From positions 1 through 64,000 of the forward strand of contig CAKRZR010000011.1 in the NCBI GenBank assembly GCA_934433485.1: a stretch of 64,000 nucleotides of DNA. Direction: 5' to 3'. The notes under the pieces are model-generated. The model saw nothing but the letters and a program-made list of their open reading frames with translations. It was not told the DNA's origin and searched no databases. The position numbers were made by a program, and so were the translations under genes. Positions 16,220-25,957 of this stretch are shown in pieces (within the stretch, counting starts at the first letter, position 1; each line of letters opens with the position of its first letter). This DNA comes from an uncultured Eubacteriales bacterium. Lineage in GTDB: Bacteria; Bacillota; Clostridia; Oscillospirales; CAG-272.

Positions 16220-17698
16220 TTATTCGCCAATCAGAGCGAGGAATCTGCCGTATGCTTCATCCCACGCGGACGCGGTTTCCTTGCATGGCACAAATTCTTC
16301 TACATCGAAAGAGTTTCGGATGATCTGTCTCGCCTGCCACATATCGGAAACCTCTCCGGACGCGATTGCCTGCATAGCAATGTTGCCGAGACAGGTAGCT
16401 TCCACAGGTCCTGCGCAGACCGTTCTGTGCGATGCGTCTGCTGCGAACTGAGACAGCATCCGTTCCTTGGTGCCGCCGCCGACGATATTGATCACGGGAT
16501 ACTTTCTGCCGGTGATGACCTCCAGCTTTTCCGCCGTCCAGCGATAGCGCAGAGACAGGGATTCAAAGATGCAGCGAACGATCTCCCCAACTGTTTCCGG
16601 TACATGCTGACCGGTTTCTTTGCAATAGTCACGGATTCTCTGCGGCATGTTGCCGGCAGTCGCAAAGCGCTGATCATCGGGATTGATAAGAGACTGGAGC
16701 GGCTTGGAGGCAAGCGCCTGCTCGGACAGCTCATCGAAAGTATACTTTGTGCCTTCTCTTGCCCACTGTCTGCGGGATTCCTGCTCAATCCAGAGACCCA
16801 TGATGTTCTTCAGTACGCGGATGGTGCCGAATACACCACCCTCGTTTGTAAAATCGTACTGCAAGGAAGCATCGTTGATTACCGGCGTCTTTGACTCAAT
16901 GCCCATGAGAGACCATGTACCGCTGGAAATATAGAGGAAGTCCTCATTCTCCGCGGGAACAGACAATACAGCACTGGCAGTATCGTGAGAAGCCACCTTG
17001 ACTACCTTTGCGGTGGAATTGCCGGTTTCTTCACCGGGCAGAAGTGTGCCAAGCGGCGTGCCGGGCTCCACAATATCGCAAAGGATTCTCTCCGGAATGC
17101 CGAATTTCGCGAGCAGATCGGTCGCGTACTTTCTGGTATACGCGTCGAGCATGGCGCCGGTGGATGCGATGGTATATTCTGTTTTCTTTTCACCGGTCAG
17201 GAAATAACCGAGCAAATCCGGGACATGAAGCATCTTATCCGCGTTTTCAATGAGCCACGGACGGTCGCGCATATCGGCGGCAATCTGGTACAGGGTATTG
17301 AAATTCATGGACTGGATGCCGGTCTTACCGTAAATCTCCGTCCATGGCGCGAATTTGCCAAATACGTAGTCCGTGATGCCAAGTGTCCGTTCGTCACGAT
17401 AGTTGAAAGGGTTGGCAAGGAGCGCGCCGGTTTTATCAAGATAACCGTAGTCTACACCCCAGGTATCGATACCGATGGTATCCACCCCGCCGTTTTCCTT
17501 CGTAACCTTCAAAATCGCGCTCTTGATTTCGTACAACAGCCGCAGCGTATCCCAGTAGAATCCGGTCGGCGTCATGACAGGATCGTTGGAGAAGCGATGG
17601 ATCTCATCAAGCGTGAACTTTTTTCCGTCATAGCCGCCAATGATTCCTCTGCCGCTGGAAGCGCCTAAATCGATGGCGAGCATTTTTTTCTGTGCCAT
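16220..17698 (-). CDS. rhaB: Rhamnulokinase
   Basis: A 492-residue FGGY-family kinase that phosphorylates L-rhamnulose at C1. The ATP-binding start MLAIDLGASSGRGI, IGIDTWGVDYGYLD, SHDTASAV, and the C-terminal INIVGGGTKERMLSQFAADA are characteristic of rhamnulokinase. I chose the ATG at 17698 (MAQKKML), preceded by AAAGGA; the open frame extends 22 codons further upstream without ribosome binding site support. It lies between the isomerase/epimerase gene (144-nt gap) and rhaA (82-nt gap). Confidence 0.95.
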   Translation of the reverse strand: MAQKKMLAIDLGASSGRGIIGGYDGKKFTLDEIHRFSNDPVMTPTGFYWDTLRLLYEIKSAILKVTKENGGVDTIGIDTWGVDYGYLDKTGALLANPFNYRDERTLGITDYVFGKFAPWTEIYGKTGIQSMNFNTLYQIAADMRDRPWLIENADKMLHVPDLLGYFLTGEKKTEYTIASTGAMLDAYTRKYATDLLAKFGIPERILCDIVEPGTPLGTLLPGEETGNSTAKVVKVASHDTASAVLSVPAENEDFLYISSGTWSLMGIESKTPVINDASLQYDFTNEGGVFGTIRVLKNIMGLWIEQESRRQWAREGTKYTFDELSEQALASKPLQSLINPDDQRFATAGNMPQRIRDYCKETGQHVPETVGEIVRCIFESLSLRYRWTAEKLEVITGRKYPVINIVGGGTKERMLSQFAADASHRTVCAGPVEATCLGNIAMQAIASGEVSDMWQARQIIRNSFDVEEFVPCKETASAWDEAYGRFLALIGE

Positions 17699-17841
17699 GT
17701 GGTATGTATCCTTTCTCTGTCCAAAAGTCCTAAAGAACTCAGTCGTATATGCGCTAAGAAACACTGCTCAAAGGCTGGTTTTGCGAGAAAACCATATACG
17801 CAGTTTTTTGCGTGAAAGTTCGCGACAAATACAGCGTATCC

Positions 17842-18705
17842 TTAAACCTCTGCCGTACGCGGGAAACAGCTTCTCGTCGCGGCGATCGCTGCTGCGAATG
17901 CTTCCTCAGCCGTTGCGAAGGTATTGCCGATTGCGGTATGCTGTACGCCGCCTTCCAGTGCCGCCAGACCATCAAAGACACGCAGGTGCGGTTCTACGGT
18001 CAGAATGAAATCACCAGTGCGTGCGTTATTGATCACAGCGAGCAGCTCCGGAATACGACCGATCCCCATGCCTGCGGGAACAATGGTGCCGTTTTTATGC
18101 GCATCTTTGATATGCATGTAATTCATGTACGGAGCGAGCATATAATAAGCGTGCGGAAATGTCTCTGTGCCGCACTGGATAAAGTTCGCGGGATCAAATA
18201 CGCAGCCAAGTCTGCCCTCAAAGGCGTCAAGCAAGTCGAGGCAACGCTCCGCCGTATCGCCGTAGATGCCTTTTTCATTTTCATGGCACAGAGACAGACC
18301 GTAGGTTTCCGCAATATCAAGCATTCTGCCGATCCGATCGATAACCTCGCCGCGATACTCCTCGTATTTGCCGTCCGGAATGTAGAATGAGAACATTCGG
18401 ATCCGCGGACAGCCCATGATCTCCGCTGTGTCGCAGGTCTGCTTCAGCTTTTCCAGATGCGCGTCCATGGGATCGGTGATTTGGATTTTGCCGATAGGTG
18501 AACCGATGGCGGATACGGAAATGCCGCACGCATCCAACTTTTTCTTGACATCCATCGCCTGCATTGGCGTCAAATCGGAGACGTTCACCCCGTCAATATT
18601 GCGTAATTCCGTCATCCTTACTTTGTTTTTGAGCAGTCCCTCGATTTGGTTGTCCAGGTTCGGGGAATATTCATCCGAGAACGCGCTTAATTTAAATCTT
18701 ACCAT
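17842..18705 (-). CDS. Sugar phosphate isomerase/epimerase (xylose isomerase-like TIM barrel)
   Basis: A 287-residue AP-endonuclease-2/xylose-isomerase-like TIM-barrel protein. Metal-ligand-like positions occur in LCHENEKGIYGD (Glu), CVFDPANFIQCG (Asp), NYMHIKDAH (His/Asp) and LTVEPHL (Glu), matching the usual Glu-Asp-His-Glu set. It leads the rhamnose block, so it could epimerise or isomerise a sugar or sugar phosphate made from rhamnose or a related deoxysugar; the substrate is not deducible. The ATG at 18705 lacks an adjacent Shine-Dalgarno, the nearest AAAGGAG being 35 nt away across a small hairpin. Confidence 0.8.
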   Translation of the reverse strand: MVRFKLSAFSDEYSPNLDNQIEGLLKNKVRMTELRNIDGVNVSDLTPMQAMDVKKKLDACGISVSAIGSPIGKIQITDPMDAHLEKLKQTCDTAEIMGCPRIRMFSFYIPDGKYEEYRGEVIDRIGRMLDIAETYGLSLCHENEKGIYGDTAERCLDLLDAFEGRLGCVFDPANFIQCGTETFPHAYYMLAPYMNYMHIKDAHKNGTIVPAGMGIGRIPELLAVINNARTGDFILTVEPHLRVFDGLAALEGGVQHTAIGNTFATAEEAFAAAIAATRSCFPRTAEV

Positions 18706-18716
18706 ATGTCTGTTTT

Positions 18717-18747
18717 ACGGAAGCGTTTGTTTCCGTATCGCTCCTTT
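18717..18747 (-). promoter_or_regulatory. Hairpin between the Shine-Dalgarno and the start of the epimerase gene
   Basis: On the minus strand AAAGGAG (18747-18741) is followed by ACGGAA...TTCCGT (18736-18731 with 18722-18717), a 6-bp hairpin. Removing the 20-nt hairpin shortens the distance to the ATG from 35 to about 15 nt, which suggests a structurally bridged or regulated ribosome binding site. Confidence 0.4.
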
Positions 18748-18821
18748 CCTTTCGGAGAATACATATAGCACGGATATCCGGTTTTGCACCGAAAATAGCC
18801 GCAGCTTTCACTTATACGAAT

Positions 18822-18850
18822 ATTATAGCATTCTCCCGCGTGTTTTGCAA
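18822..18850 (-). promoter_or_regulatory. Promoter of the rhamnose block
   Basis: Minus strand: TTGCAA (18850-18845), 17-nt spacer, TATAAT (18827-18822), with AATGC before the -10. The leader to the ATG at 18705 is about 110 nt. Confidence 0.8.
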
Positions 18851-18966
18851 CGGTTTCCTATGAATTTTTCGAGAATCCGTTTATAAATCTGTGCAAAAAT
18901 CGACGATTTCCGTCCTTTTCACGCCCATGGAAGCTTTATTTCCGCGCGTGTCCGGACAGGATTTGC

Positions 18967-21333
18967 TCATTTCAGTTCTACGACCGTCACACCGTAGTCG
19001 CCTTCCCCGTATTGTCCGGCACGGAATGACGCGACTCGTTTGTCTTCCTTGAAATGCTTCCACAGCATCGTCCGCAGTGCACCGGTTCCCTTGCCGTGGA
19101 TGATGGTCGCGCTTTGCACATGTGCCAGCTTGGCGTCGTCGAGATATTTGTCCACCACAAACCACGCCTCCTCTCCGGTCATACCACGCACGTCGCATTC
19201 CAGCTTGAAGCTGCGCGATACGGAGGTCTTTACACCACCGGACTGTTTTTTCTGCGTTTTTTTGAATGTGGCTTCGTCGATCAGCCGCAGATCGGATACG
19301 TTTGCTTTCGCTTTGACAGCACCCATGCGGACGTTGACATTTCCGTTTTTGTCGGGATCGTCGAGCAGAACACCGTTCGTGCCGAGATTGCGATGCTGTA
19401 CGGTATCTCCCTTATGCAGTGGTCGCGGGAGCACGTATTCGTCGTCGTCTCTGTCCTCCGGCTGATTGCGTTCGTCGTAATCGCGCATGCTCTGCCGGAT
19501 GTTCCGTTTGGCGGCAGCGATTTTTTCAGCAAGATCCGCGGCGTCCTTCTGCCGTTTCGCTTCTTCCAGTTGATCGAACACATACTGGCTTGTGATTTTT
19601 GCGCCGGTGAGCATTTCTTCCGCTTTTTTTCGGATCTTTTCTGCTTCTTTTTCCGCGTTTCCGACCTTTTCGGCAAGCTCCTTTTCTGCGTTTTCCTTGT
19701 ATGCCGCAAATTCTGTCCGCAGTCGTTCCGCTTCCTTGCGTTCCTCATCGAGAGCATGTCTGCTTGCCTCTAATTTCTCAATCACGCTCTCAAAATTCCG
19801 GTTTCCGCTGTCCACAAAAGTTTGCGCACGGCGTACAAGCACCGGAGACAGCCCAAGCTTCTCCGAGATTGCGAACGCGTTTGATTTGCCGGGTGTGCCG
19901 ATGATGAGCCGATAGGTCGGTTTCAGGGTTTCCACGTCAAACTCACAGGATGCGTTGCAGACGTTTTCTGTCTCAATGGCGTACGCTTTGAGCTCCGCGT
20001 AATGGGTTGTCGCGGCACAGAGTGCCCCGGTCAAACGAACCTCTTCGAGAATGGACATGGCAAGAGCCGCGCCTTCCACCGGATCCGTGCCTGCGCCAAG
20101 CTCGTCGAACAGGACCAGCGAATGCTCTGTCATTTTGTCCACGATCTTTACAATGCCTTTCATATGTGAAGAAAACGTGGACAGAGACTGCTCAATGCTC
20201 TGCTCGTCGCCGATATCGGAGAACACCTCGTCAAAGACGCAGAGCCGGGATGGTTCCTCCGCCGGAATGTGCAGACCTGCTTGATTCATCAGCGCAAACA
20301 GACCGATCGTTTTGAGCGTGACGGTCTTACCGCCGGTATTCGGACCTGTGATGACGATCATCTGCCGTCCTTCCCCCATGGAAAGCGAGATCGGTACAAC
20401 GGTCTTTTTATCGAGCAGCGGATGGCGCGCTTTTCGCAGATCGATCTCCTTCTTCTCGGAAATCACAGCAGGCGCAGCATCCATACGGTAGGACAGCTCC
20501 GCACAGGCGAAGAGGAGCGCCAGATCGTTGATGTTGAGATAGTTGAGCACCATCGCCTGTCCGGACACCGCTACCCCTGCCGAGAGATCGCGCAGGATTC
20601 GCTCGATTTCGTGCGCTTCGCGGCTTTCCAGAGTACGCAGCTCATTGTTTGCTTCCACGACCGCCATCGGTTCGATGAATAAGGTCGCGCCGGACTGGGA
20701 GGTATCGTGGATCAATCCTTTGACCTCGCCGCGATATTCCGCTTTGACCGGGATCACGTACCGTCCGCCGCGTTGGGTAACGATATTCTCTTGCAGGTAT
20801 TTGGACGTGCCGGAGACGTATTTTTGCAAAATATCCTGGATCTTATTGTTCGTCTGCCGGATCTTGCGCCGGATTTCACCGAGCTCCGGGCTTGCCTCAT
20901 CCGCGACAAAATCCTCTGCGACAATGGCGCGGGTGATCTTTTCCTCTAAAAGCCGATTGGGGATGAGTCTGTCGAAGATCTCATTGAGTGAGGTCTGCGG
21001 CGTGTGATCGCCTCGGACGTAATCGGTCAGCGTCCGTGCGGTTCGCAGTACGGCGGCACAGTCGAGCAGCTCACGCATGGACAGCATGGCGTCCTTTTCC
21101 GCTCGTTCCACCGAAGCGCGAATATCCCGCACGTTGCCAAACGACGGCTGTCCCTTGATGCCGACCAGTTTTTTTGCATCGGTGGTTCTCTGCTGCCGGA
21201 TGCGCACCTTGTCAATATCTGAGGTGGGTGTCAGCTGCAGGGCAAGCTCACGGGCGCCGTCTGTCTGGGCGTATTCCGCGAGCATTTCCCGGATTTTTTG
21301 AAATTCGAGTATATATAATGCTTTTTCGTTCAT
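18967..21333 (-). CDS. mutS2: Endonuclease MutS2
   Basis: A 788-residue MutS2. The N-terminal clamp/lever region is followed by the ATPase: GPNTGGKTVTLKT (Walker A, about residue 331-338), FSDIGDEQSIEQSLSTFS, and LFDELGAGTDP (Walker B). A long Lys/Glu-rich coiled coil (about 500-620) leads to a KOW-like segment and the C-terminal Smr nuclease domain with CDVRGMTGEEA and IIHGKGTGALR. In B. subtilis MutS2 acts in collided-ribosome rescue; anti-recombination is its other proposed role. The start overlaps the recO stop by four bases (ATGA). It is the last gene of the seven-gene operon. Confidence 0.96.
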   Translation of the reverse strand: MNEKALYILEFQKIREMLAEYAQTDGARELALQLTPTSDIDKVRIRQQRTTDAKKLVGIKGQPSFGNVRDIRASVERAEKDAMLSMRELLDCAAVLRTARTLTDYVRGDHTPQTSLNEIFDRLIPNRLLEEKITRAIVAEDFVADEASPELGEIRRKIRQTNNKIQDILQKYVSGTSKYLQENIVTQRGGRYVIPVKAEYRGEVKGLIHDTSQSGATLFIEPMAVVEANNELRTLESREAHEIERILRDLSAGVAVSGQAMVLNYLNINDLALLFACAELSYRMDAAPAVISEKKEIDLRKARHPLLDKKTVVPISLSMGEGRQMIVITGPNTGGKTVTLKTIGLFALMNQAGLHIPAEEPSRLCVFDEVFSDIGDEQSIEQSLSTFSSHMKGIVKIVDKMTEHSLVLFDELGAGTDPVEGAALAMSILEEVRLTGALCAATTHYAELKAYAIETENVCNASCEFDVETLKPTYRLIIGTPGKSNAFAISEKLGLSPVLVRRAQTFVDSGNRNFESVIEKLEASRHALDEERKEAERLRTEFAAYKENAEKELAEKVGNAEKEAEKIRKKAEEMLTGAKITSQYVFDQLEEAKRQKDAADLAEKIAAAKRNIRQSMRDYDERNQPEDRDDDEYVLPRPLHKGDTVQHRNLGTNGVLLDDPDKNGNVNVRMGAVKAKANVSDLRLIDEATFKKTQKKQSGGVKTSVSRSFKLECDVRGMTGEEAWFVVDKYLDDAKLAHVQSATIIHGKGTGALRTMLWKHFKEDKRVASFRAGQYGEGDYGVTVVELK

Positions 21334-22166
21334 TGTGATTCATTCCTCCCTTTCGTGGGACGGATGTCGATGGGATCTTTTACTTTTTTGTAAAAATCGA
21401 GCGACGGAAAGCTGTGTTCCAGGTGGTTCAGCAGATACCGTTCACAGGCGATGCCAAGCACCGTTCTGTCCTCTGCCTCTGTCACACGGAAAGAAAACAG
21501 CTTTTTTACAGGTGCCACGGCGATATAATACATAGCGCGGCGCACGGACGGAGAGATGCGGATATGAATCTTCGCCGTCGTATCATCCATGGCGTAATCG
21601 GCGGAATGTACGTAGGTTTCCTGACATTCCTTGCAGAAAAGCCGTCCGTTCATCACGTCCAGATACATCGGCTCTTCTATCTTTCCCTCGTGACAGCCGG
21701 CACAGAGCAGCAGGTCCGGTTGGAAACCGGCGTGGCAGATCGCCCGAAACTCATATGCCGCTTTGACACGCTCCGGCGGAATGTCGTCCCGGTCGGACAG
21801 CGCATACAGAGCGTTGAGGGTCATTTGCATCAGTTCCGGGTCGGCGACATCCGGCATGGCAAGATCGTCCGCAATCGCGCACAGGTAGGTCGCCAGTGCC
21901 AGACGCTCCACATCGAAACGGATGCCCATGAAATTTTCAATATAAGTGCTGTCATTTACATAATAACACTGCTTTGGTTTGCGGAGGGAAAAGGTGGCAT
22001 ACGTGAAAAGCTGCGATGTGGCGGCGTTCCGGTTGTTCAGTCGACGCACATCTTTACCGCTGACGGACAGCTTGCCGCGATCCGCCGTGAGCAGCGTGAT
22101 CATCTCATCTGCTTCCCCGAATTTTGCCTCCCGGATTACAAGCCCATCCACTTCCATCAGTTCCAT
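21330..22166 (-). CDS. recO: DNA repair protein RecO
   Basis: About 278 residues. The N-terminal OB fold begins with DGLVIREAKFGEADEMITLLT; the C-terminal half has a Cys4 zinc site (CAGC...CKEC) followed by a helical domain. RecO anneals SSB-coated single strands and, with RecR, loads RecA. I start it at 22166, where AGGGAAG lies seven bases upstream; the open frame runs 34 codons further upstream into the era gene. It ends in an ATGA overlap with mutS2. Confidence 0.93.
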   Translation of the reverse strand: MELMEVDGLVIREAKFGEADEMITLLTADRGKLSVSGKDVRRLNNRNAATSQLFTYATFSLRKPKQCYYVNDSTYIENFMGIRFDVERLALATYLCAIADDLAMPDVADPELMQMTLNALYALSDRDDIPPERVKAAYEFRAICHAGFQPDLLLCAGCHEGKIEEPMYLDVMNGRLFCKECQETYVHSADYAMDDTTAKIHIRISPSVRRAMYYIAVAPVKKLFSFRVTEAEDRTVLGIACERYLLNHLEHSFPSLDFYKKVKDPIDIRPTKGRNESQ

Positions 22167-22189
22167 CGCGTATCTTCCCTGCCTCTGTC

Positions 22190-23080
22190 TTACAGTTCCT
22201 TTTTGTCGTATCCGAAATTTTGCAGGCTGAAATCGCTGTCGCGCCAGTTTTCCTTGACCTTGACCCACAGATTCAGATATACCTGCACGCCGAAGAAAGC
22301 TTCCATATCCTCTCTGGCGTAGCTGCCGATCCGTTTTAAGGTTTCGCCGTTTTTTCCGACGATGATACCCTTATGCGACTGTTTTTCACAGAAGATTTCC
22401 GCGCGGATCCGCAGCATTTTTGTGTCCTCTGTGAACTCCTCGATCACGACCGCCGTGCCGTGTGGCACCTCGTCTGACAAAACGCGCAATAGCTTTTCAC
22501 GGATGATCTCCGCCGCAATCTGTCTCTCCGGCTGATCGGTGAGCGTGTCCTCGTCGAACATCCACTCGCCATTCGTAAGAAACTGCGCCGCTTCCGTGAG
22601 CACCTCATCCACGTTTTTGCCGCTTTCCGCACAGGTTGGGACAACAGCGGCGAAATTAAAGAGCGCGGCGTATTCCGAAATCGTTTCGGCAAGTCGTTCG
22701 CGGTTGATCAGGTCGATCTTATTGAGCACCAGCATTGCCGGCAATCCGCTCTTTGCGATCTGCTCGATCAGCCGCTTTTCAATGTCGCCTGCCGGATGTC
22801 CCGCGTCCGCGATAAGAATCACGGCATCCGCAGAACTGACGGAGGAGCGCACCGACTTCATCATATAGTCGCCAAGCCGGTTCTTCGCCTTGTGGACGCC
22901 GGGTGTATCAAGAAACACGTACTGCGCCTCGTCCTTTGTCAATACGCCGAGGATCCGGTTGCGGGTCGTCTGTGGTTTAGAGGACACAATGGCAATCTTT
23001 TCCCCCAGCAGGTGGTTCATCAAGGTGGATTTGCCGACGTTGGGTCTGCCGACAATGGCGATCGTTGCTGTTTTTTTCAT
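22190..23080 (-). CDS. era: GTPase Era
   Basis: A 296-residue Era. G motifs: GRPNVGKSTLMN (G1), TTRNRI switch, DTPGVHKAKNRLG (G3), LNKIDLI (G4). The C-terminal KH domain has KGIIVGKNGETLKRIG, which binds the 3' end of 16S rRNA during 30S maturation. It sits next to ybeY, another 16S maturation factor, as in many Firmicutes. GGGAGAG precedes the ATG. Confidence 0.97.
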   Translation of the reverse strand: MKKTATIAIVGRPNVGKSTLMNHLLGEKIAIVSSKPQTTRNRILGVLTKDEAQYVFLDTPGVHKAKNRLGDYMMKSVRSSVSSADAVILIADAGHPAGDIEKRLIEQIAKSGLPAMLVLNKIDLINRERLAETISEYAALFNFAAVVPTCAESGKNVDEVLTEAAQFLTNGEWMFDEDTLTDQPERQIAAEIIREKLLRVLSDEVPHGTAVVIEEFTEDTKMLRIRAEIFCEKQSHKGIIVGKNGETLKRIGSYAREDMEAFFGVQVYLNLWVKVKENWRDSDFSLQNFGYDKKEL

Positions 23081-23158
23081 ATTGAATATCTCTCCCTGAC
23101 CGACTTCGTTTTTACTGAGTCATCAACCATAGACCGTCGGGAGTTCCTTTCTCTGTTT

Positions 23159-23665
23159 CTATTGATTCTTCAAATTCTGCGTGTTCTTTTCTCCGCGCGG
23201 CAGACCGAGCTCTTGCATGATCTCGCGTTGTCTGCGGAACATATCCGCTTCATCCTCCGGAGAGGTTTCGTGATCATAGCCGAGCAGGTGCAGCACGGAA
23301 TGCACGGTTAAGAATGCCGTCTCCCTCTCGAAGCTGTGACCATACTCTACCGCCTGTTCCCCGGCACGTTCCAGAGACAGCACAATATCCCCGAGCTCCG
23401 CTGCCATGTCGTCTTCCGGCACGTCGCCGTTGCGCATGGTGTACATCGGGAACGAAAGCACGTCTGTCGCGCTGTCCTTGTGGCGGTATTCGTTATTGAG
23501 CGCACGAATCCCCTCATTGTCCGTGAACGTAATCGAGAGAATGGTATCCTTTGGAAAATGCTCATAGGCAAGCGCGGCTTTGGCGGCTTTTTTGATCCTG
23601 TGCCGCAATAACCAGCCCACCTTATATTTTGTCTGTTCGTTTGACCAGTAAACTTTCAGCTTCAT
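23159..23665 (-). CDS. ybeY: Endoribonuclease YbeY (rRNA maturation factor)
   Basis: A 168-residue metal-dependent RNase. The zinc motif is HSVLHLLGYDHE (His-x3-His-x5-His type), with the upstream RHKDSATDVLSFP signature. It takes part in 16S rRNA 3'-end processing and quality control. Its place between phoH and era is the standard Firmicutes order, although the usual diacylglycerol kinase and cdd genes between ybeY and era are missing here. Confidence 0.95.
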   Translation of the reverse strand: MKLKVYWSNEQTKYKVGWLLRHRIKKAAKAALAYEHFPKDTILSITFTDNEGIRALNNEYRHKDSATDVLSFPMYTMRNGDVPEDDMAAELGDIVLSLERAGEQAVEYGHSFERETAFLTVHSVLHLLGYDHETSPEDEADMFRRQREIMQELGLPRGEKNTQNLKNQ

Positions 23666-23689
23666 AATACTGTCCTGCCGCCTTCTTCA

Positions 23690-24724
23690 TTATCCGTTCC
23701 GTTTTTCGCGCTTTACCGGTCGGAATTTCGTTCTGGTCCGCTCCGCGGCGCGAATCTGTTGTTCTTTCTCATACTTATCGTACGCTACGATAATCCGCTG
23801 TACGAGCCGGTGGCGGACCACATCCCGTTCCGTGAAGGTGTGGATCGCGATATCGTCGATGTTTTTGAGGATCTGTACCGCCGCAGCAAGTCCGCTCTTT
23901 TTCCCGAATGGCAGGTCTGTCTGCGTAAGGTCGCCGGTCACAACGATCCTGGAGCCGTTGCCGAGTCTGGTCAAGAACATTTTCATCTGCTCCGGCGTGG
24001 TATTCTGCGCTTCATCTAAGATGATGAACGAATCGTCCAGAGTGCGTCCGCGCATATACGCGAGGGGAGCGATCTCAATGGTCATCTTCTCAATCATCCG
24101 CGCGCAGGTCTCCGGTCCGAGCATCTCATACAGCGCGTCGTACAGCGGGCGGAGGTAGGGATCGATTTTGCTTTGCAGATCCCCCGGCAGGAATCCGAGC
24201 CGTTCCCCCGCTTCCACCGCAGGTCTTGTCAGAATGATCCGGCTGACCTCGTGGTTTTTAAGTGCCTTAACCGCCATCGCCACCGCGAGATAGGTTTTGC
24301 CCGTTCCCGCCGGTCCGATTCCGAGGACCACAGTATTCTTTCGGATCGCCTCAACATACCGTTTTTGCCCGAGCGTCTTTGCCTTGATTGGTTTGCCGCG
24401 CACGGTAACAAGGAAACAGTCCTCATCGAAGGTACCAAGCTCCTCCAGTCTGCCCTCGTCCGACATGCCGATGATATAGTCGACTTTTTGCTCCGTGATC
24501 TCGTCTCCAAGCGTGCAGATGCGTTTCAGATACTGGACGCAGTCCGTCGCTTTTTGTACATTTGTCTCCTCGCCTTCCACAAGAATGGTATCGCCGTCGC
24601 CGCTGTCGCCTGTATTGGCGATCCGAACAGAAAACGCTTCCTCCAGGCGGCTGATGTTCTTGTCGTAGCTGCCGAATATTTTCGCGGTCATCTCTGCGTT
24701 TGGTATCTGAATTTTTCTCTGCAT
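23690..24724 (-). CDS. PhoH family protein
   Basis: A 344-residue PhoH-like ATPase. The N-terminal ~110 residues look KH-like; the ATPase has GPAGTGKTYLAVA (about residues 136-145), a PAVEAGERLGFLPGD segment, IILDEAQNTTPEQMK (Walker B) and VVTGDLTQTDLP. PhoH proteins are helicase-like RNA ATPases probably involved in rRNA or mRNA metabolism, consistent with the ybeY neighbour. The C-terminus is Lys/Arg-rich. AGAGGA lies just before the ATG. Confidence 0.93.
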   Translation of the reverse strand: MQRKIQIPNAEMTAKIFGSYDKNISRLEEAFSVRIANTGDSGDGDTILVEGEETNVQKATDCVQYLKRICTLGDEITEQKVDYIIGMSDEGRLEELGTFDEDCFLVTVRGKPIKAKTLGQKRYVEAIRKNTVVLGIGPAGTGKTYLAVAMAVKALKNHEVSRIILTRPAVEAGERLGFLPGDLQSKIDPYLRPLYDALYEMLGPETCARMIEKMTIEIAPLAYMRGRTLDDSFIILDEAQNTTPEQMKMFLTRLGNGSRIVVTGDLTQTDLPFGKKSGLAAAVQILKNIDDIAIHTFTERDVVRHRLVQRIIVAYDKYEKEQQIRAAERTRTKFRPVKREKRNG

Positions 24725-24732
24725 ATAGTCCT

Positions 24733-25950
24733 CTATTGAAGTACCGTTTCATTCTCCGGCTCCGGCATGCTGTGAAATTCCTCTGTACGAGCAATATCCT
24801 TTTCGCAGTACAAAAGGCAGTCGATGCGGCAGTTATCCTCTGACACCGTGATTGTGATGTTCTGGCTGACAAGCACGCTGTCTGCGGTCGCCGCCTCTAT
24901 CTGCCGTCTCAGCTCCGTTATAGCTTCCTCTGCGGCGGTTGCTGTATCAATTTTCTCTGTTACGATTTCATATTCCCGGTATATGGTCTTTCCGATCCAC
25001 ACGGGAATCGTGTACCGGTTCCACAGGCATACTTCTTCCATCGTACTTATTGTATCACAAGTGGCATAGGGATTTCCAGTGTTTTTGAAAAGATTTATCT
25101 CTTTTTTGAAAATTTTTACGGAAAATTTCGTTTTTTCGCGTCCGGTATACCGCTTTACCTCCCGCTCTTTTGAAATCTCAACCGAAATCGGACAGGCGAC
25201 CTTTGCGATCACACGACCGGCGGCATAGGTCAGGCGATACTGGTTTTCGTGCCGCATCTGGCACACCCCGCTGATAAGTAGCTCTCCCGGCAGAACGACA
25301 TCCCCGCCATGCACTGCCGCTTCTCCATGAAATACCTCGACAAGCACCACTTCTCCACCATGCGCCGCTACCACGTTGGCGTACACACCGCTTTTGTCCT
25401 GTATGACAGGCGGCTTTTTCGATTCTCGGACCTGCACCTCAGCGATCGTTCCGTTCTGATACACGGAAAGCCACGCGATATTGTCTGATCGGGCGCGGTA
25501 ATTCGCGTGCACCCAGTCGTAGTTGATGCCGGGGATCCAGTCTCCTACACCGCAGCCTAGCTCTGAGAGCAGTGATTCAATCTCCGCGTCGCTCACCTGG
25601 GTATTTCCGGATATTTCCACACGCCATATGAAATGCTGAGAAACCAAGCACCACACAAATAAGACCGCAAATCCCGCCGCAATGCCCGGTCTCCTGCCAA
25701 GAAAGGACAGCACTGCCGGCAATCCGCGCACTGCGCCATAATTACATTCCCAATCGTTTTCCGCCACCGCACTCCGGAAACGCGGAATATCTCGCCCAAG
25801 CAGCAGAAATGAGACCTCCGTCTCCGTCACACACTCCCGGTAAGGCGTGATCTCCGTGCGAAATAACCAATCAAATATGGCGGTGCGCAGAGATAGGGGC
25901 ACAGTCACGCGTACAGAGCCGCACCACATGCGAATGATCCATTCCCACAT
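24733..25950 (-). CDS. yqfD: Sporulation protein YqfD
   Basis: About 405 residues. One membrane-spanning segment near residues 80-100 (AAGFAVLFVWCLVS) is followed by ISGNTQVSDAEIESLLSELG, a POTRA/FtsQ-like element typical of YqfD (SpoIV family), and a large extracytoplasmic domain. YqfD is a sigma-E-controlled mother-cell protein needed for efficient sporulation. The start at 25950 is set by GGGAGG ten bases upstream; that ribosome binding site overlaps the yqfC stop. The upstream in-frame ATG would start inside yqfC. Confidence 0.9.
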   Translation of the reverse strand: MWEWIIRMWCGSVRVTVPLSLRTAIFDWLFRTEITPYRECVTETEVSFLLLGRDIPRFRSAVAENDWECNYGAVRGLPAVLSFLGRRPGIAAGFAVLFVWCLVSQHFIWRVEISGNTQVSDAEIESLLSELGCGVGDWIPGINYDWVHANYRARSDNIAWLSVYQNGTIAEVQVRESKKPPVIQDKSGVYANVVAAHGGEVVLVEVFHGEAAVHGGDVVLPGELLISGVCQMRHENQYRLTYAAGRVIAKVACPISVEISKEREVKRYTGREKTKFSVKIFKKEINLFKNTGNPYATCDTISTMEEVCLWNRYTIPVWIGKTIYREYEIVTEKIDTATAAEEAITELRRQIEAATADSVLVSQNITITVSEDNCRIDCLLYCEKDIARTEEFHSMPEPENETVLQ

Positions 25951-25957
25951 ATTCCAG

